64,000 nt of DNA. It comes from Granulosicoccus sp. GTDB taxonomy: Bacteria > Pseudomonadota > Gammaproteobacteria > Granulosicoccales > Granulosicoccaceae. The notes beneath the pieces were generated by a model. The model saw nothing but the letters and a program-made list of their open reading frames with translations, made no database searches and had not been told where the DNA came from. Below, piece after piece: positions 1 to 9,804 of the stretch. Position numbers and translations under genes: made by a program. The stretch is taken from NCBI GenBank assembly GCA_023301725.1, contig JALZUD010000025.1, positions 22,146 through 86,145 on the forward strand, given 5' to 3'. Every line of letters begins with the position of its first letter. Position 1 is the first letter of the stretch.

Positions 1-397
1 TGTGATCTTCAAACAGGTTCCAGTAGGCGCACGATGCAGCGCGTGCATCCTCAGTCATAAAAGGCAACTCGAAAACCTCGGTTGAAGGAAAGCGTCCGGG
101 TGTATAGCCGACTACGGTCCAAACGACATCTGCGACACCGTCGACAACCTGATCAAAAAGCTCAGGCGGGGTGCCGCCGAGTTGCATTGATGGAAAACGG
201 TCAATTTTGATTCGCCCCTCGGAAGCCATCTCTATCCGGTCGGCCCATACGTCTAGGACTTTTACAGGAACATTTGCTTGGGCTGGTAGAAACTGATGCA
301 GTTTGAGCGTCACATCCTGAGCAGATGCGTTTGTTGATGCAGCGACTAAAATGCCGGCTGCAGCCAGTGGCTTCAGTACCGAATTGAATTTGGTCAT
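1..397 (-). CDS. TRAP transporter substrate-binding protein, DctP family (3' end outside window)
   Basis: Periplasmic receptor of a tripartite ATP-independent transporter, which would pass an organic acid (identity unknown) to a DctQ/DctM membrane pair that should lie beyond the left edge. Seen: ATG at 397-395 with GGGAG nine bases upstream, a signal peptide (MTKFNSVLKPLAAAG plus a hydrophobic stretch ending NASA, cleavage near residue 26), then DctP-type segments LKLHQFLPAQANVP, MASEGRIKI, LGGTPPELFDQVVDG and FELPFMTEDARAA. About 132 of the usual 320-340 residues are visible. It is divergent from the oxygenase at 593 with 195 bp between them, so the two may share a control region. Family assignment is firm; substrate is not. 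Confidence 0.9.
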   Translation of the reverse strand, partial: MTKFNSVLKPLAAAGILVAASTNASAQDVTLKLHQFLPAQANVPVKVLDVWADRIEMASEGRIKIDRFPSMQLGGTPPELFDQVVDGVADVVWTVVGYTPGRFPSTEVFELPFMTEDARAASCAYWNLFEDH

Positions 398-592
398 TTT
401 TATGGTCTCCCTTGGCTTTATCGAGTGCGACATTTTTACGACCGTCCCGACGCAACCTCGATCGTGGACGTCTTTGCAGACTACCATAACGTCCAGTTAC
501 CAGACGATCAATCTTGTTGCCTCCACTGCAACCTCGGTAGACGTTGATATCGAGTAAGCTATGCTATCTGGGGCATTTCATTAGATATAACA

Positions 593-1402
593 ATGCAAGC
601 AAAAATCGACCATTCGCCATTATCTACACTGCAAGATCTGGTGGACTTGGATAATTTCCCCATCACCCAGCCAACCTTCCAGCAAAAAAGCAAGCGACAG
701 CTTGATGAAAACGGTGTGTTGGTACTACCAGGTTTTTTACGACCAAACGTTGTGAGCAGCATTGCTAGGCAGGCGCAGCAGTGTGCAAGTCTGGCATATT
801 ACACCAATAGTGATCACAACATTTACCTGGCACCGACAGATCCGAACTATGCGCTAACTCATCCGCGAAACCGCAAGGTAAGGTCTTCAAAAGGCTGTAT
901 CACCACCGATCAAATCCCTGAAGATTCACCACTAACGACCCTTTACAATAGTGAAGTATTCAGGCATTTTCTGTGCGCTGTACTTAACGAATCTGAACTG
1001 CACGAGTATGTCGATCCGCTATCTTCAATCAACCTTCATTATGCGTCGCAGGGGCAGGAACTAGGTTGGCACTTTGATAATTCGGCTTTTGCTGTGACGT
1101 TGCTCATTCAAAAGCCTCAAGCTGGTGGCGTATTTGAGTATGTAAAAAATGTGCGCAATGCTGAAGCAGCTGAGATGGGATTCGCGCAGGCAGAGCAAAT
1201 CCTCAATGGTGAAATGCCTGTGAATTCGCTGTCGATGGATGCAGGAGCGCTGGTGTTGTTTCGTGGCCGCAATTCTATGCACCGGGTGAGTCCAACCGAA
1301 GGTCAAACGACGCGATTGCTTGCCGTACTGGCTTACAACACCAAACCCGACGTTGCTTTGACGGAATCAGCTCGAATGACGTTCTTTGGGCGGTTGGGAT
1401 AG
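593..1402 (+). CDS. Fe(II)/2-oxoglutarate-dependent oxygenase, phytanoyl-CoA-hydroxylase-like fold
   Basis: Probable cytoplasmic non-haem iron oxygenase of 269 residues. Seen: the HxD pair in GWHFDNSAF (H160, D162), a distal His in NSMHRVSP (H230) and the 2-oxoglutarate-binding Arg in TTRLLAVL (R241), in the order and spacing of the double-stranded beta-helix oxygenases. An N-terminal LDENGVLVLPGFLRP resembles the opening of PhyH-like proteins. No signal peptide or membrane segment. The substrate is not deducible; the divergent TRAP receptor could supply it (inference only). The ribosome binding site before ATG 593 is weak. Confidence 0.8.
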   Translation: MQAKIDHSPLSTLQDLVDLDNFPITQPTFQQKSKRQLDENGVLVLPGFLRPNVVSSIARQAQQCASLAYYTNSDHNIYLAPTDPNYALTHPRNRKVRSSKGCITTDQIPEDSPLTTLYNSEVFRHFLCAVLNESELHEYVDPLSSINLHYASQGQELGWHFDNSAFAVTLLIQKPQAGGVFEYVKNVRNAEAAEMGFAQAEQILNGEMPVNSLSMDAGALVLFRGRNSMHRVSPTEGQTTRLLAVLAYNTKPDVALTESARMTFFGRLG

Positions 1403-1861
1403 CGTTGGTAGAGGTATGTGGAGTATTTACCGGCGTACATCTGCAGCAGCCTCACCATCTGTCGCAGCATTTGATGCCACTGCCAGTGATATTGTAGATT
1501 AATAAACGACTTTAAATATCTGATTTTATTGATATTTCATTACTTTCGCAACAACCAAGACTTGCGCACCAACCAAGAGTGACCACTTTGCCAAGGATAT
1601 CTTTCGTATCGGCAGATAACTGGAAAAGACCTACATCACACATTTAAACAATGCTGCTCAAACTTATAACCAACGGCCCAGTCCTGTCATATTTCAGGTG
1701 GTTGTTTTGAAACACAATTTGTTTCAAAATGTTGCTGCCCAAACATTGACTCGCTGGTATATTAAAGGCCTCATAATAGTAGTGCGCTAGACATCGGTTT
1801 TATCGTCGAATCGTCGGTGCTCTTCAATAGACTCCACTGCCGTGAGGGTATACACTAGGGT
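1403..1861. other. 459-bp intergenic region with one inverted repeat
   Basis: No convincing gene on either strand. The only clear structure is the palindrome at 1705-1729, listed separately. The region should carry the promoter of the CDF-like gene at 1862. Confidence 0.6.
1705..1729. promoter_or_regulatory. Perfect 9-bp inverted repeat, operator candidate
   Basis: TTTTGAAAC and GTTTCAAAA form perfect arms around a 7-base spacer, 133 bp before the CDF-like gene at 1862. AT-rich spaced arms suit a dimeric repressor site better than a terminator. The regulator is unknown. Confidence 0.4.
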
Positions 1862-2839
1862 ATGTTTTACACAACAGATTTCAAACGATACTTGGTAGAA
1901 CTTGTCTTGTTTGCCTTTCTGGTCTTCGTGGGCCTTGCCGTTAACAGCCAAACCGTGATCGCTCTGGGTATTCTCGTCTTGTGCCATTGCCTGCCTTCGC
2001 TTGTACTTGCCACGCTCAGGCAGCTTACAGACGTCAACAAAAACAACATCCCAACCTACTACTCGAACGGCTATTGCAGTTTTAGAGAGAAAGAAATTGT
2101 TGACCTCATCAGTAGCGCTCTAATGATTGGCGTCTCGTGTGGTTTGTTGGTTTTGTCACTTCAAAAACTCACATTTGTTCCGTTGAGCGATGCACACAAG
2201 ACAACAATATTAGGCTTAGCCTACATTGCGTGCGAACTCACCATCTATGCGTTTGTCAGTCTGACGTCTAAGAATTCCCCTCTTAAAAAGCCGCTTAGAT
2301 CTCGGGTCATCCGTATCCTTGTTGCCCTTCTAGTCATTGTCATCGGTCACATAGAGCATCAGCTGATACAAGAGCTGCTCGACACCGTCGCTGGCCTGAG
2401 TGTTCTTGCCTACGTTCTATACCAATCAACAAAACACCTTATCGACGTCGCTCTGAAAAACATAAATTACGCGCCTCGCGGTATAGATGTAGAAGACGTG
2501 CGAATTTTCCTGATGGCTATGCCCGGCGTTGTGGGAGTGAGCAAAATATTCTTCCGTCGTATCAGTGAGATCGAGCATGAGTTAGGCGTGCAAATGTCCA
2601 TGGAACATTACTTGCGCCAGAACGCAGACTCAGGAATATTGAGAGAAAGAATCAAACAACAGATTCAGGATGAGTTTGGGGTTACCGGTGTCACCATGGA
2701 GTTTCAATGGACAAAGGTCAAAAATCCCGGACAACCTAGCATCGAACCTCGGCCAATCTCTAGGAAAGCCTACACACCAAAGAAAGAAACATACGAAGAC
2801 CCTGAATCTAATGTCATCGTTCTGGGACACCAATCGTAG
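1862..2839 (+). CDS. Cation-diffusion-facilitator-like membrane protein lacking canonical metal ligands
   Basis: 325 residues with roughly five to six hydrophobic segments in residues 8-200 and a hydrophilic C-terminal domain from about 215. The C-terminal part (MPGVVGVSKIFFRRIS ... IQDEFGVTGVTMEFQW) follows the ferredoxin-like cytoplasmic domain of CDF metal exporters, and LLDTVAGLSVLAYVLYQ matches the last transmembrane helix of that family. However, the HxxxD/DxxxD pairs that bind Zn(II) or Fe(II) in helices 2 and 5 are not visible: helix 2 reads CHCLPSLVLATL and the helix 5 position reads RSRVIRILVALL. It may be a non-transporting homologue or use other ligands. Family inference moderate; function unknown. 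Confidence 0.6.
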   Translation: MFYTTDFKRYLVELVLFAFLVFVGLAVNSQTVIALGILVLCHCLPSLVLATLRQLTDVNKNNIPTYYSNGYCSFREKEIVDLISSALMIGVSCGLLVLSLQKLTFVPLSDAHKTTILGLAYIACELTIYAFVSLTSKNSPLKKPLRSRVIRILVALLVIVIGHIEHQLIQELLDTVAGLSVLAYVLYQSTKHLIDVALKNINYAPRGIDVEDVRIFLMAMPGVVGVSKIFFRRISEIEHELGVQMSMEHYLRQNADSGILRERIKQQIQDEFGVTGVTMEFQWTKVKNPGQPSIEPRPISRKAYTPKKETYEDPESNVIVLGHQS

Positions 2840-3061
2840 AGCCCACAGTTCGCCTGACCCTACATCGCAAGCCCAGAATCGCGATCAGATTACACAGGTT
2901 GGAACACGAACAAAATCCGCTGGGTCAATCTTTTTAGAAGCGCAATTCACCTAGTTCGGGGCCAGGTATTTATAATTACGGCTGATTATTGCTCGATTTA
3001 TGTTAAGGCTTCAGGAAATTCACCGCTAACGTTACATACCACCAATGGATGTACAAGGTGA

Positions 3062-4993
3062 ATGCCGGTTAATAATCAGGAAAGTGCAAATGCACTGCCA
3101 TCCGATGCGGAATCGGATGGCGAATTCAATGCGCTGTTTGCCCAAATGCTCGTTAGTGCGGAAGTGCTTGATGAGCAAACAATAAACAGCACGAGCCGCG
3201 TAGTGCAAAAACTGGGCGGCGATCAATCCTTATTCAAAATACTTGAAAAACGTGGCACGCTTAGCCGTGAAACATTTCTGGATTGTGTGCGCTCTCAACA
3301 GCCAGACATCCCCATCGGCGCGCTGTTACATCAACTTGGTGCTATCACTCGAGGACAATGGAAACAGGCTGAACAATTACGCTCGCACTCAGGTAACTTA
3401 GGCGATATCGGCCAGATACTTGTCAGCAAACAAATGCTGCGCGAAGAACAGTTCACAGAAGTCAAAGCCGCCTACTCTGGTTATCAGTATGAAGAGCCCG
3501 ACATCGGAGACTGCGACAGCGTCCTGCTTAAAAGTCTCCCCATCAGGCTGTGCAAACTTTTTGGCTTCCTCCCTATCCGCCGCGTCGATAACGGCGTCGT
3601 TGTCGCCTTTGAAAGCCTTGACCGGGGAGAAGCTCGGACGGAGGCTGCTCACTGTTTTAAGACTAACATTGAGCCTGTTCTGTGTTCAGGCACCACCCTG
3701 CGTCGTGCTTTTGCAGCTTATGAGCGGCAAGTGGCACCCAAAAGTGAAGCTGAACAATTAGCGGCCAAAGAGGGCTCTGCAAGTGCGTGGGTGAGCAACA
3801 TTCTCAAAACTGGCATCGAGCTGTCAGCCAGTGATATTCATGTACAACCAACCAGCGACGGCGTGCGTGTTCGGTTCCGTATCGACGGAGCCCTACGTGA
3901 TCATCAACAGTTGCCACTTGAACAACTTGATGCCATGGTGTCGAGATTGAAAATCATGGCCGAAGCCAATATTGCTGAACGCCGTAAACACCAGGATGGG
4001 CGGATAAACTTTGAAGATCCAGAAACGGGTGGCATAACTGAGCTGCGAGCCTCCTTTTTCATCACTATCAATGGCGAAGCTGTGGTGCTTAGAGTGCTAC
4101 GCAATGACAATCGCATTGTTGAACTGAAAAAACTCGGAATGGGAGACAAAATTCTCACCCTGTTCCGTAAAGAAGCTTTAGAAGCTCCCAACGGTGTCAT
4201 CATCGTCACCGGTCCAACGGGCTCGGGGAAGACATCCACACTCTATAGTTGTGTTCAACATTTGAACGATGACACAACCAGCATTATTACTGCTGAAGAT
4301 CCCGTTGAGTATCAGGTGGATGGAATTTCTCAATGTTCAATAAATGCCAAATTAGGAAGAACCTACGAAGACTCGCTTAGATTTATCGTCAGACAAGATC
4401 CAGACGTTATTGTCCTTGGCGAGATACGCGACGCTACGTCAGCCAGAAGCGCCATTCAAGCATCGCTAACCGGCCATAAAGTGTTGACCACATTTCACGC
4501 TGAAGACACCATTGGTACCCTATTACGATTGATGTACATGGACATCGAAAAATTTCTGATTGCATCCACCGTCTCGTGTGTGTTGGCGCAGCGATTGGTC
4601 AGGAAAGTGTGTACAAAATGTGCAAAACAAATAAAACCTAAACCCTCTGAACTCAAGCAACTAGGATGGTCACTAGACTCATTTCATGGTGGCAATTTTC
4701 GTGAAGGGATCGGCTGCGAGCACTGTGATTTCACAGGCTACAAAGGGCGTATCGCCATTTTTGAAGTGTTAATCCTAAATGCTGCAGTACGCGATGCCAT
4801 TCTGGACAGCAATAACGCAACTGATATAAGACGCACCAGTCAGGAATCAGCCGGATTAATCACTTTGTTAGAACACGGGTTGGTAAGGGCTTCGCGAGGC
4901 GAGACATCGGTAAAAGAGGTCATTCGCGTATTGCCTCGGTTATCCCCCCCGAGACCACTCATGGAATTAATTCGTTTAACAGGAATTCGATAA
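3062..4993 (+). CDS. PilB/GspE-type secretion ATPase
   Basis: Hexameric ATPase of the type II secretion / type IV pilus assembly superfamily, 643 residues. Seen: an N-terminal region (residues about 20-230) resembling MshEN/GspE-N regulatory modules, ASDIHVQPTSDGVRVRFRIDG-like N2 segment near 258, Walker A GPTGSGKTS from about residue 384, Asp box/Walker B DPDVIVLGEIRD near 448, His box LTGHKVLTTFHAED, and the zinc tetracysteine CTKC ... CEHC from about 516. No pilin, PilC platform or prepilin peptidase gene is nearby; instead the stop codon overlaps the ATG of an HDOD gene by one base, implying translational coupling. AAGGTG lies directly before ATG 3062. The machine it drives is unidentified. 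Confidence 0.88.
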   Translation: MPVNNQESANALPSDAESDGEFNALFAQMLVSAEVLDEQTINSTSRVVQKLGGDQSLFKILEKRGTLSRETFLDCVRSQQPDIPIGALLHQLGAITRGQWKQAEQLRSHSGNLGDIGQILVSKQMLREEQFTEVKAAYSGYQYEEPDIGDCDSVLLKSLPIRLCKLFGFLPIRRVDNGVVVAFESLDRGEARTEAAHCFKTNIEPVLCSGTTLRRAFAAYERQVAPKSEAEQLAAKEGSASAWVSNILKTGIELSASDIHVQPTSDGVRVRFRIDGALRDHQQLPLEQLDAMVSRLKIMAEANIAERRKHQDGRINFEDPETGGITELRASFFITINGEAVVLRVLRNDNRIVELKKLGMGDKILTLFRKEALEAPNGVIIVTGPTGSGKTSTLYSCVQHLNDDTTSIITAEDPVEYQVDGISQCSINAKLGRTYEDSLRFIVRQDPDVIVLGEIRDATSARSAIQASLTGHKVLTTFHAEDTIGTLLRLMYMDIEKFLIASTVSCVLAQRLVRKVCTKCAKQIKPKPSELKQLGWSLDSFHGGNFREGIGCEHCDFTGYKGRIAIFEVLILNAAVRDAILDSNNATDIRRTSQESAGLITLLEHGLVRASRGETSVKEVIRVLPRLSPPRPLMELIRLTGIR

Positions 4994-5838
4994 TGAACGA
5001 CGCTGTATCACTCATCAATTTAATTGACGAAAGGCTTGCCTCAGGGGAAGTAGAATTACCTGTACTCGACGAAACGGCAGCAAAAATTCATAAACAAGTG
5101 AGTGAAAATTCGATTGATGCCGAAGGTATCGTATCGCTTCTGGAGCAAGACCCAATCCTAACAACCGAAGTTTTACGAATGGCTAATTCCAGCTTTTTTG
5201 CAGGTTTGTCTGAAGTGCGGAATTTGAAAGAAGCGACGGTACGATTAGGCAACAAACAAATCGCTTCGATCGTTATGTCAATTAGTCAAAAGCGTATGTA
5301 CAGTGCTTCAGGAGGTCTGTTTCAGGCTCGGTTACTGAGTCTATGGTCTCACACCTCTGTGGTATCACTGGGCGCACGCTGGTTAGCAAATTCATTGGGA
5401 TATCGCGCGCTCGCTGATGAAGCGTTTGTAGCAGGTTTACTGCATGATGTTGGCAAGCTGTCGCTGCTTCGAATCATTGAAGACCTTGCGCAAACTAACA
5501 GTACTTTGCTATCCGATGACGTAGTCAATGGAGCTCTTCTGCAGCTCAACACAAGTCATGGGGCGAAACTTCTAGACATGTGGAACTTACCAGACGTTTT
5601 TGTTCAAGTGGTTAGTCAGCTAGATACCAAAGAATTCGACGAAAGCAATCTGTCTCTAATGATGGTTCGTTTGGTTGATAAAGCCAGCGCAGTTGAGGGA
5701 TTTAGCGATTATCCTGAACCTGATCTAGCTCTTGAAAGCCTGCCAGAAGCAGAAATATTGGGGCTTTGCGAAGTTGATCTCGCCGAGCTTCGGATTGTTA
5801 TTGAGGACGCTGGTGGCGGGATGCAAAAAGCGGCATAA
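4993..5838 (+). CDS. HDOD domain signalling protein
   Basis: 281 residues, almost entirely an HDOD domain (residues about 20-220), a degenerate HD-superfamily fold used in signalling rather than known catalysis. Seen: LLEQDPILTTEVLRMANSSF, the LGNKQIASIVM segment and AGLLHDVGKLSLLRII, where a full HD pair is retained. Start overlaps the stop of the PilB-like ATPase (TAATG), so the two products are probably made in fixed ratio and may interact. The ATPase N-terminal domain could be the target, by analogy with MshE-type ATPases controlled by signalling inputs (inference). Transcription likely ends at the hairpin 5897-5933. Confidence 0.88.
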   Translation: MNDAVSLINLIDERLASGEVELPVLDETAAKIHKQVSENSIDAEGIVSLLEQDPILTTEVLRMANSSFFAGLSEVRNLKEATVRLGNKQIASIVMSISQKRMYSASGGLFQARLLSLWSHTSVVSLGARWLANSLGYRALADEAFVAGLLHDVGKLSLLRIIEDLAQTNSTLLSDDVVNGALLQLNTSHGAKLLDMWNLPDVFVQVVSQLDTKEFDESNLSLMMVRLVDKASAVEGFSDYPEPDLALESLPEAEILGLCEVDLAELRIVIEDAGGGMQKAA

Positions 5839-5896
5839 GCCGCAATGGCATTTTTGCTGAATTAAGAACCATTGAGCTTACATTTAACTCCGGGCA

Positions 5897-5933
5897 TGTA
5901 ATTGACGGCTTCTATCTGAAGCCGTCAATTACA
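5897..5933. terminator. Perfect 16-bp hairpin between convergent genes, probable bidirectional terminator
   Basis: Arms TGTAATTGACGGCTTC and GAAGCCGTCAATTACA are perfectly complementary around the loop TATCT. It lies between the stops of the HDOD gene and katG. No T-tract follows on either strand, so it is not a standard intrinsic terminator; it may act with Rho or protect 3' ends. Confidence 0.7.
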
Positions 5934-5960
5934 GTATTGCTACTTCTGGTCTAACAGTAT

Positions 5961-8138
<2,178 letters not shown>

Positions 8139-8210
8139 CTATTGAATTGTTGGTATAGAACGCTTGCGAGTCGTCGAAATGATCGACTCATTTTGGGTAA
8201 AAATAGTAAA

Positions 8211-8225
8211 TTACGGTAACCGTAA
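8211..8225. promoter_or_regulatory. 7-1-7 palindrome upstream of katG, Fur/PerR-type operator candidate
   Basis: TTACGGT-A-ACCGTAA is a perfect 7-1-7 inverted repeat, the architecture used by Fur-superfamily repressors. It sits in the katG leader or promoter, next to a gene for such a repressor. The base sequence differs from consensus Fur and PerR boxes. Confidence 0.55.
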
Positions 8226-8354
8226 AAGTTGATTTACTGCAATATTGGCAACGTTTAGCTAGCTAGTACATGAACAGCACTATGGCCTAACACACATACC
8301 AATGATACTGAGAGTCATCAGCTGTAGACTTGAGCTGAGACGCACGATGTTGGA

Positions 8355-8792
8355 TCATTGACAGGAAGGACAAAGGCCCCAATAGGTAACCTCTGCCTCA
8401 TCTATCTGGTAACCATGATCTTGCTGAGGGGTTATGCACGGAGCCTCCCCAACAGCGCAATCAATATCTATTAAATTTCCGCATTGTCTGCATGCCAAGT
8501 GATGGTGGTTGTCGACCCGATGCTCATAACGTGCAGCGGAACCTGCAGGCTGTATCTTGCGCAAAATGCCATGTTCGGCCATGACGTTCAGCGAGTCGTA
8601 AACTGTTTGACGGGAAATGACACCAATGTCGCGTCGCACAACAAGGCAAATGTCGTCCGCCATACTGTGCGGGTTGTCTTCAACCGCCTTGTAAACAGCT
8701 AAACGTTGGGCGGTAACCTGCAGATCAGCCGAGCGTAGTGCCTGAGCAAGTTCATCAGCACTTTTTGAAACGTTGTTGTTCATAGGCTTCAT
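8355..8792 (-). CDS. Fur/PerR-family transcriptional repressor
   Basis: Metal-dependent repressor, 145 residues from the preferred ATG at 8792-8790 (or 142 from ATG 8783). The open frame extends further upstream, but that extra N-terminus would run through the probable promoter and is atypical for the family. Seen: winged-helix segment LQVTAQRLAVYKAV ... ISRQTVYDSLNVMAEHGILRK, the histidine-rich hinge YEHRVDNHHHLACRQCG with a CxxC zinc site, and a second pair CPSC at the C-terminus. Its position upstream of katG on the same strand recalls FurA-KatG and PerR-KatA pairs, so peroxide sensing is the best guess. A palindrome over its own start region (8810-8822) suggests autoregulation. Confidence 0.9.
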   Translation of the reverse strand: MKPMNNNVSKSADELAQALRSADLQVTAQRLAVYKAVEDNPHSMADDICLVVRRDIGVISRQTVYDSLNVMAEHGILRKIQPAGSAARYEHRVDNHHHLACRQCGNLIDIDCAVGEAPCITPQQDHGYQIDEAEVTYWGLCPSCQ

Positions 8793-8809
8793 GTTATGGC
8801 CAATATTAG

Positions 8810-8822
8810 ATCTTGTCAAGAT
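8810..8822. promoter_or_regulatory. 6-1-6 palindrome in the Fur-family gene promoter
   Basis: ATCTTG-T-CAAGAT is a perfect inverted repeat 18 bp upstream of the repressor ATG and overlaps a TTGACA hexamer read on the minus strand. TAACAT lies 17 bases beyond that hexamer, at the start codon itself, so the mRNA may be nearly leaderless. Autoregulatory operator is an inference. Confidence 0.45.
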
Positions 8823-9010
8823 TTGGGAGTAATCTATTTTCAAATGAATGATGAAATTTATCTGATATGTGCAGAACACACCGCTACACTTCGCCTATGG
8901 GTGTTGCGGATGAGCACAAGACTCACCACACAAGTGGCTAAGCACTGGATTGGCTATCGCAATGAACCCGTTACTGTGATCATTCACGCAAACAAGCGAA
9001 AAAATAGACA

Positions 9011-9364
9011 ATGGCACTAAAACGCCTAGTGGTGGAATTCGGCATGGGTACTGACCTGCGCGGGCAGGACTACACGAAAGCGGCATGCCGTGCGTTAAAA
9101 GACGCCCTGTGGCACAACTCCCTGTCGGTGTGCTCGGCTCTTGGTTATGCGCCTGAAGACATGCAAGTAAAAATTGACATTGCCGTGGCTAAACCCGAAC
9201 AAGTGGATAAAGCGGCAGTAGCTGCGATTTTGCCGTATGGCACTGCCGAGGTCTCAGTCTCGAAAGGCGGGCTGGATATCGTTAGTGCAGATGGTAAAAG
9301 TCACACAGTGGTGGCTAACGCAGCAGCTGTTGTTTTTCTCGATGTAGATGAGACCTCAACATGA
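9011..9364 (+). CDS. Lin0512-family conserved protein (first of tandem pair)
   Basis: 117-residue soluble protein of the uncharacterised Lin0512 family (TIGR02058/PF09585). Seen: the family opening KRLVVEFGMGTDLRGQDYTK followed by AACRALKDALWHNSL, then a conserved IPYG-like turn (LPYGTAEV) and a terminal segment with TVVANAAAVVFLD. No export signal. The next gene encodes a paralogue whose ATG overlaps this stop by four bases (ATGA), so the two are translationally coupled and probably form a heteromer. Biochemical role unknown. Confidence 0.8.
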   Translation: MALKRLVVEFGMGTDLRGQDYTKAACRALKDALWHNSLSVCSALGYAPEDMQVKIDIAVAKPEQVDKAAVAAILPYGTAEVSVSKGGLDIVSADGKSHTVVANAAAVVFLDVDETST

Positions 9365-9723
9365 GTCGCAAACGCCTCATACTAGAGTTAGGCACTGGTA
9401 ATGATCTCTACGGTGAAAATTACACGAAAGCATCGATACGTGCAGTTCAAGATGCCTTGCACCATAGCTCACTCACATTGTTCAAGAGCCTTGATATTGA
9501 TCCGAGTTCTATGACGGTGGAGGTCACTGTAGGTGTTCAAAGACCCGAGGATGTAGACACGAAACTGGTGTCAGAACAAATTCCTTATGGTCGCGTGCAG
9601 GTAACAGTTGTATTAGGGGGAATGAATGTACCTGCGCCTGATAACCAAACCACCACAGTGGTTGCCACTGCAGCGGTGGCAGCTTTCCTGGAACTGCCTG
9701 AAGAGAGGTTCGTGTTGAAATAG
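9361..9723 (+). CDS. Lin0512-family conserved protein (second of tandem pair)
   Basis: 120-residue paralogue of the preceding product. It aligns along its full length: RKRLILELGTGNDLYGENYTK, then ASIRAVQDALHHSSL, IPYGRVQVTVVLGG and TTVVATAAVAAFLEL. Start codon overlaps the upstream stop (ATGA). Duplication within the operon, with both copies intact and differing in several positions, points to a hetero-oligomer rather than redundancy. Function unknown; a histidine kinase gene follows 81 bp downstream. Confidence 0.8.
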   Translation: MSRKRLILELGTGNDLYGENYTKASIRAVQDALHHSSLTLFKSLDIDPSSMTVEVTVGVQRPEDVDTKLVSEQIPYGRVQVTVVLGGMNVPAPDNQTTTVVATAAVAAFLELPEERFVLK

Positions 9724-9804
9724 AGTGCAGCGATACAACACTGTTTGAACGCACGTCGAATGTAGTGATTTTCACTAAAAAATACACCCAAAGCGCCACT
9801 GCCC

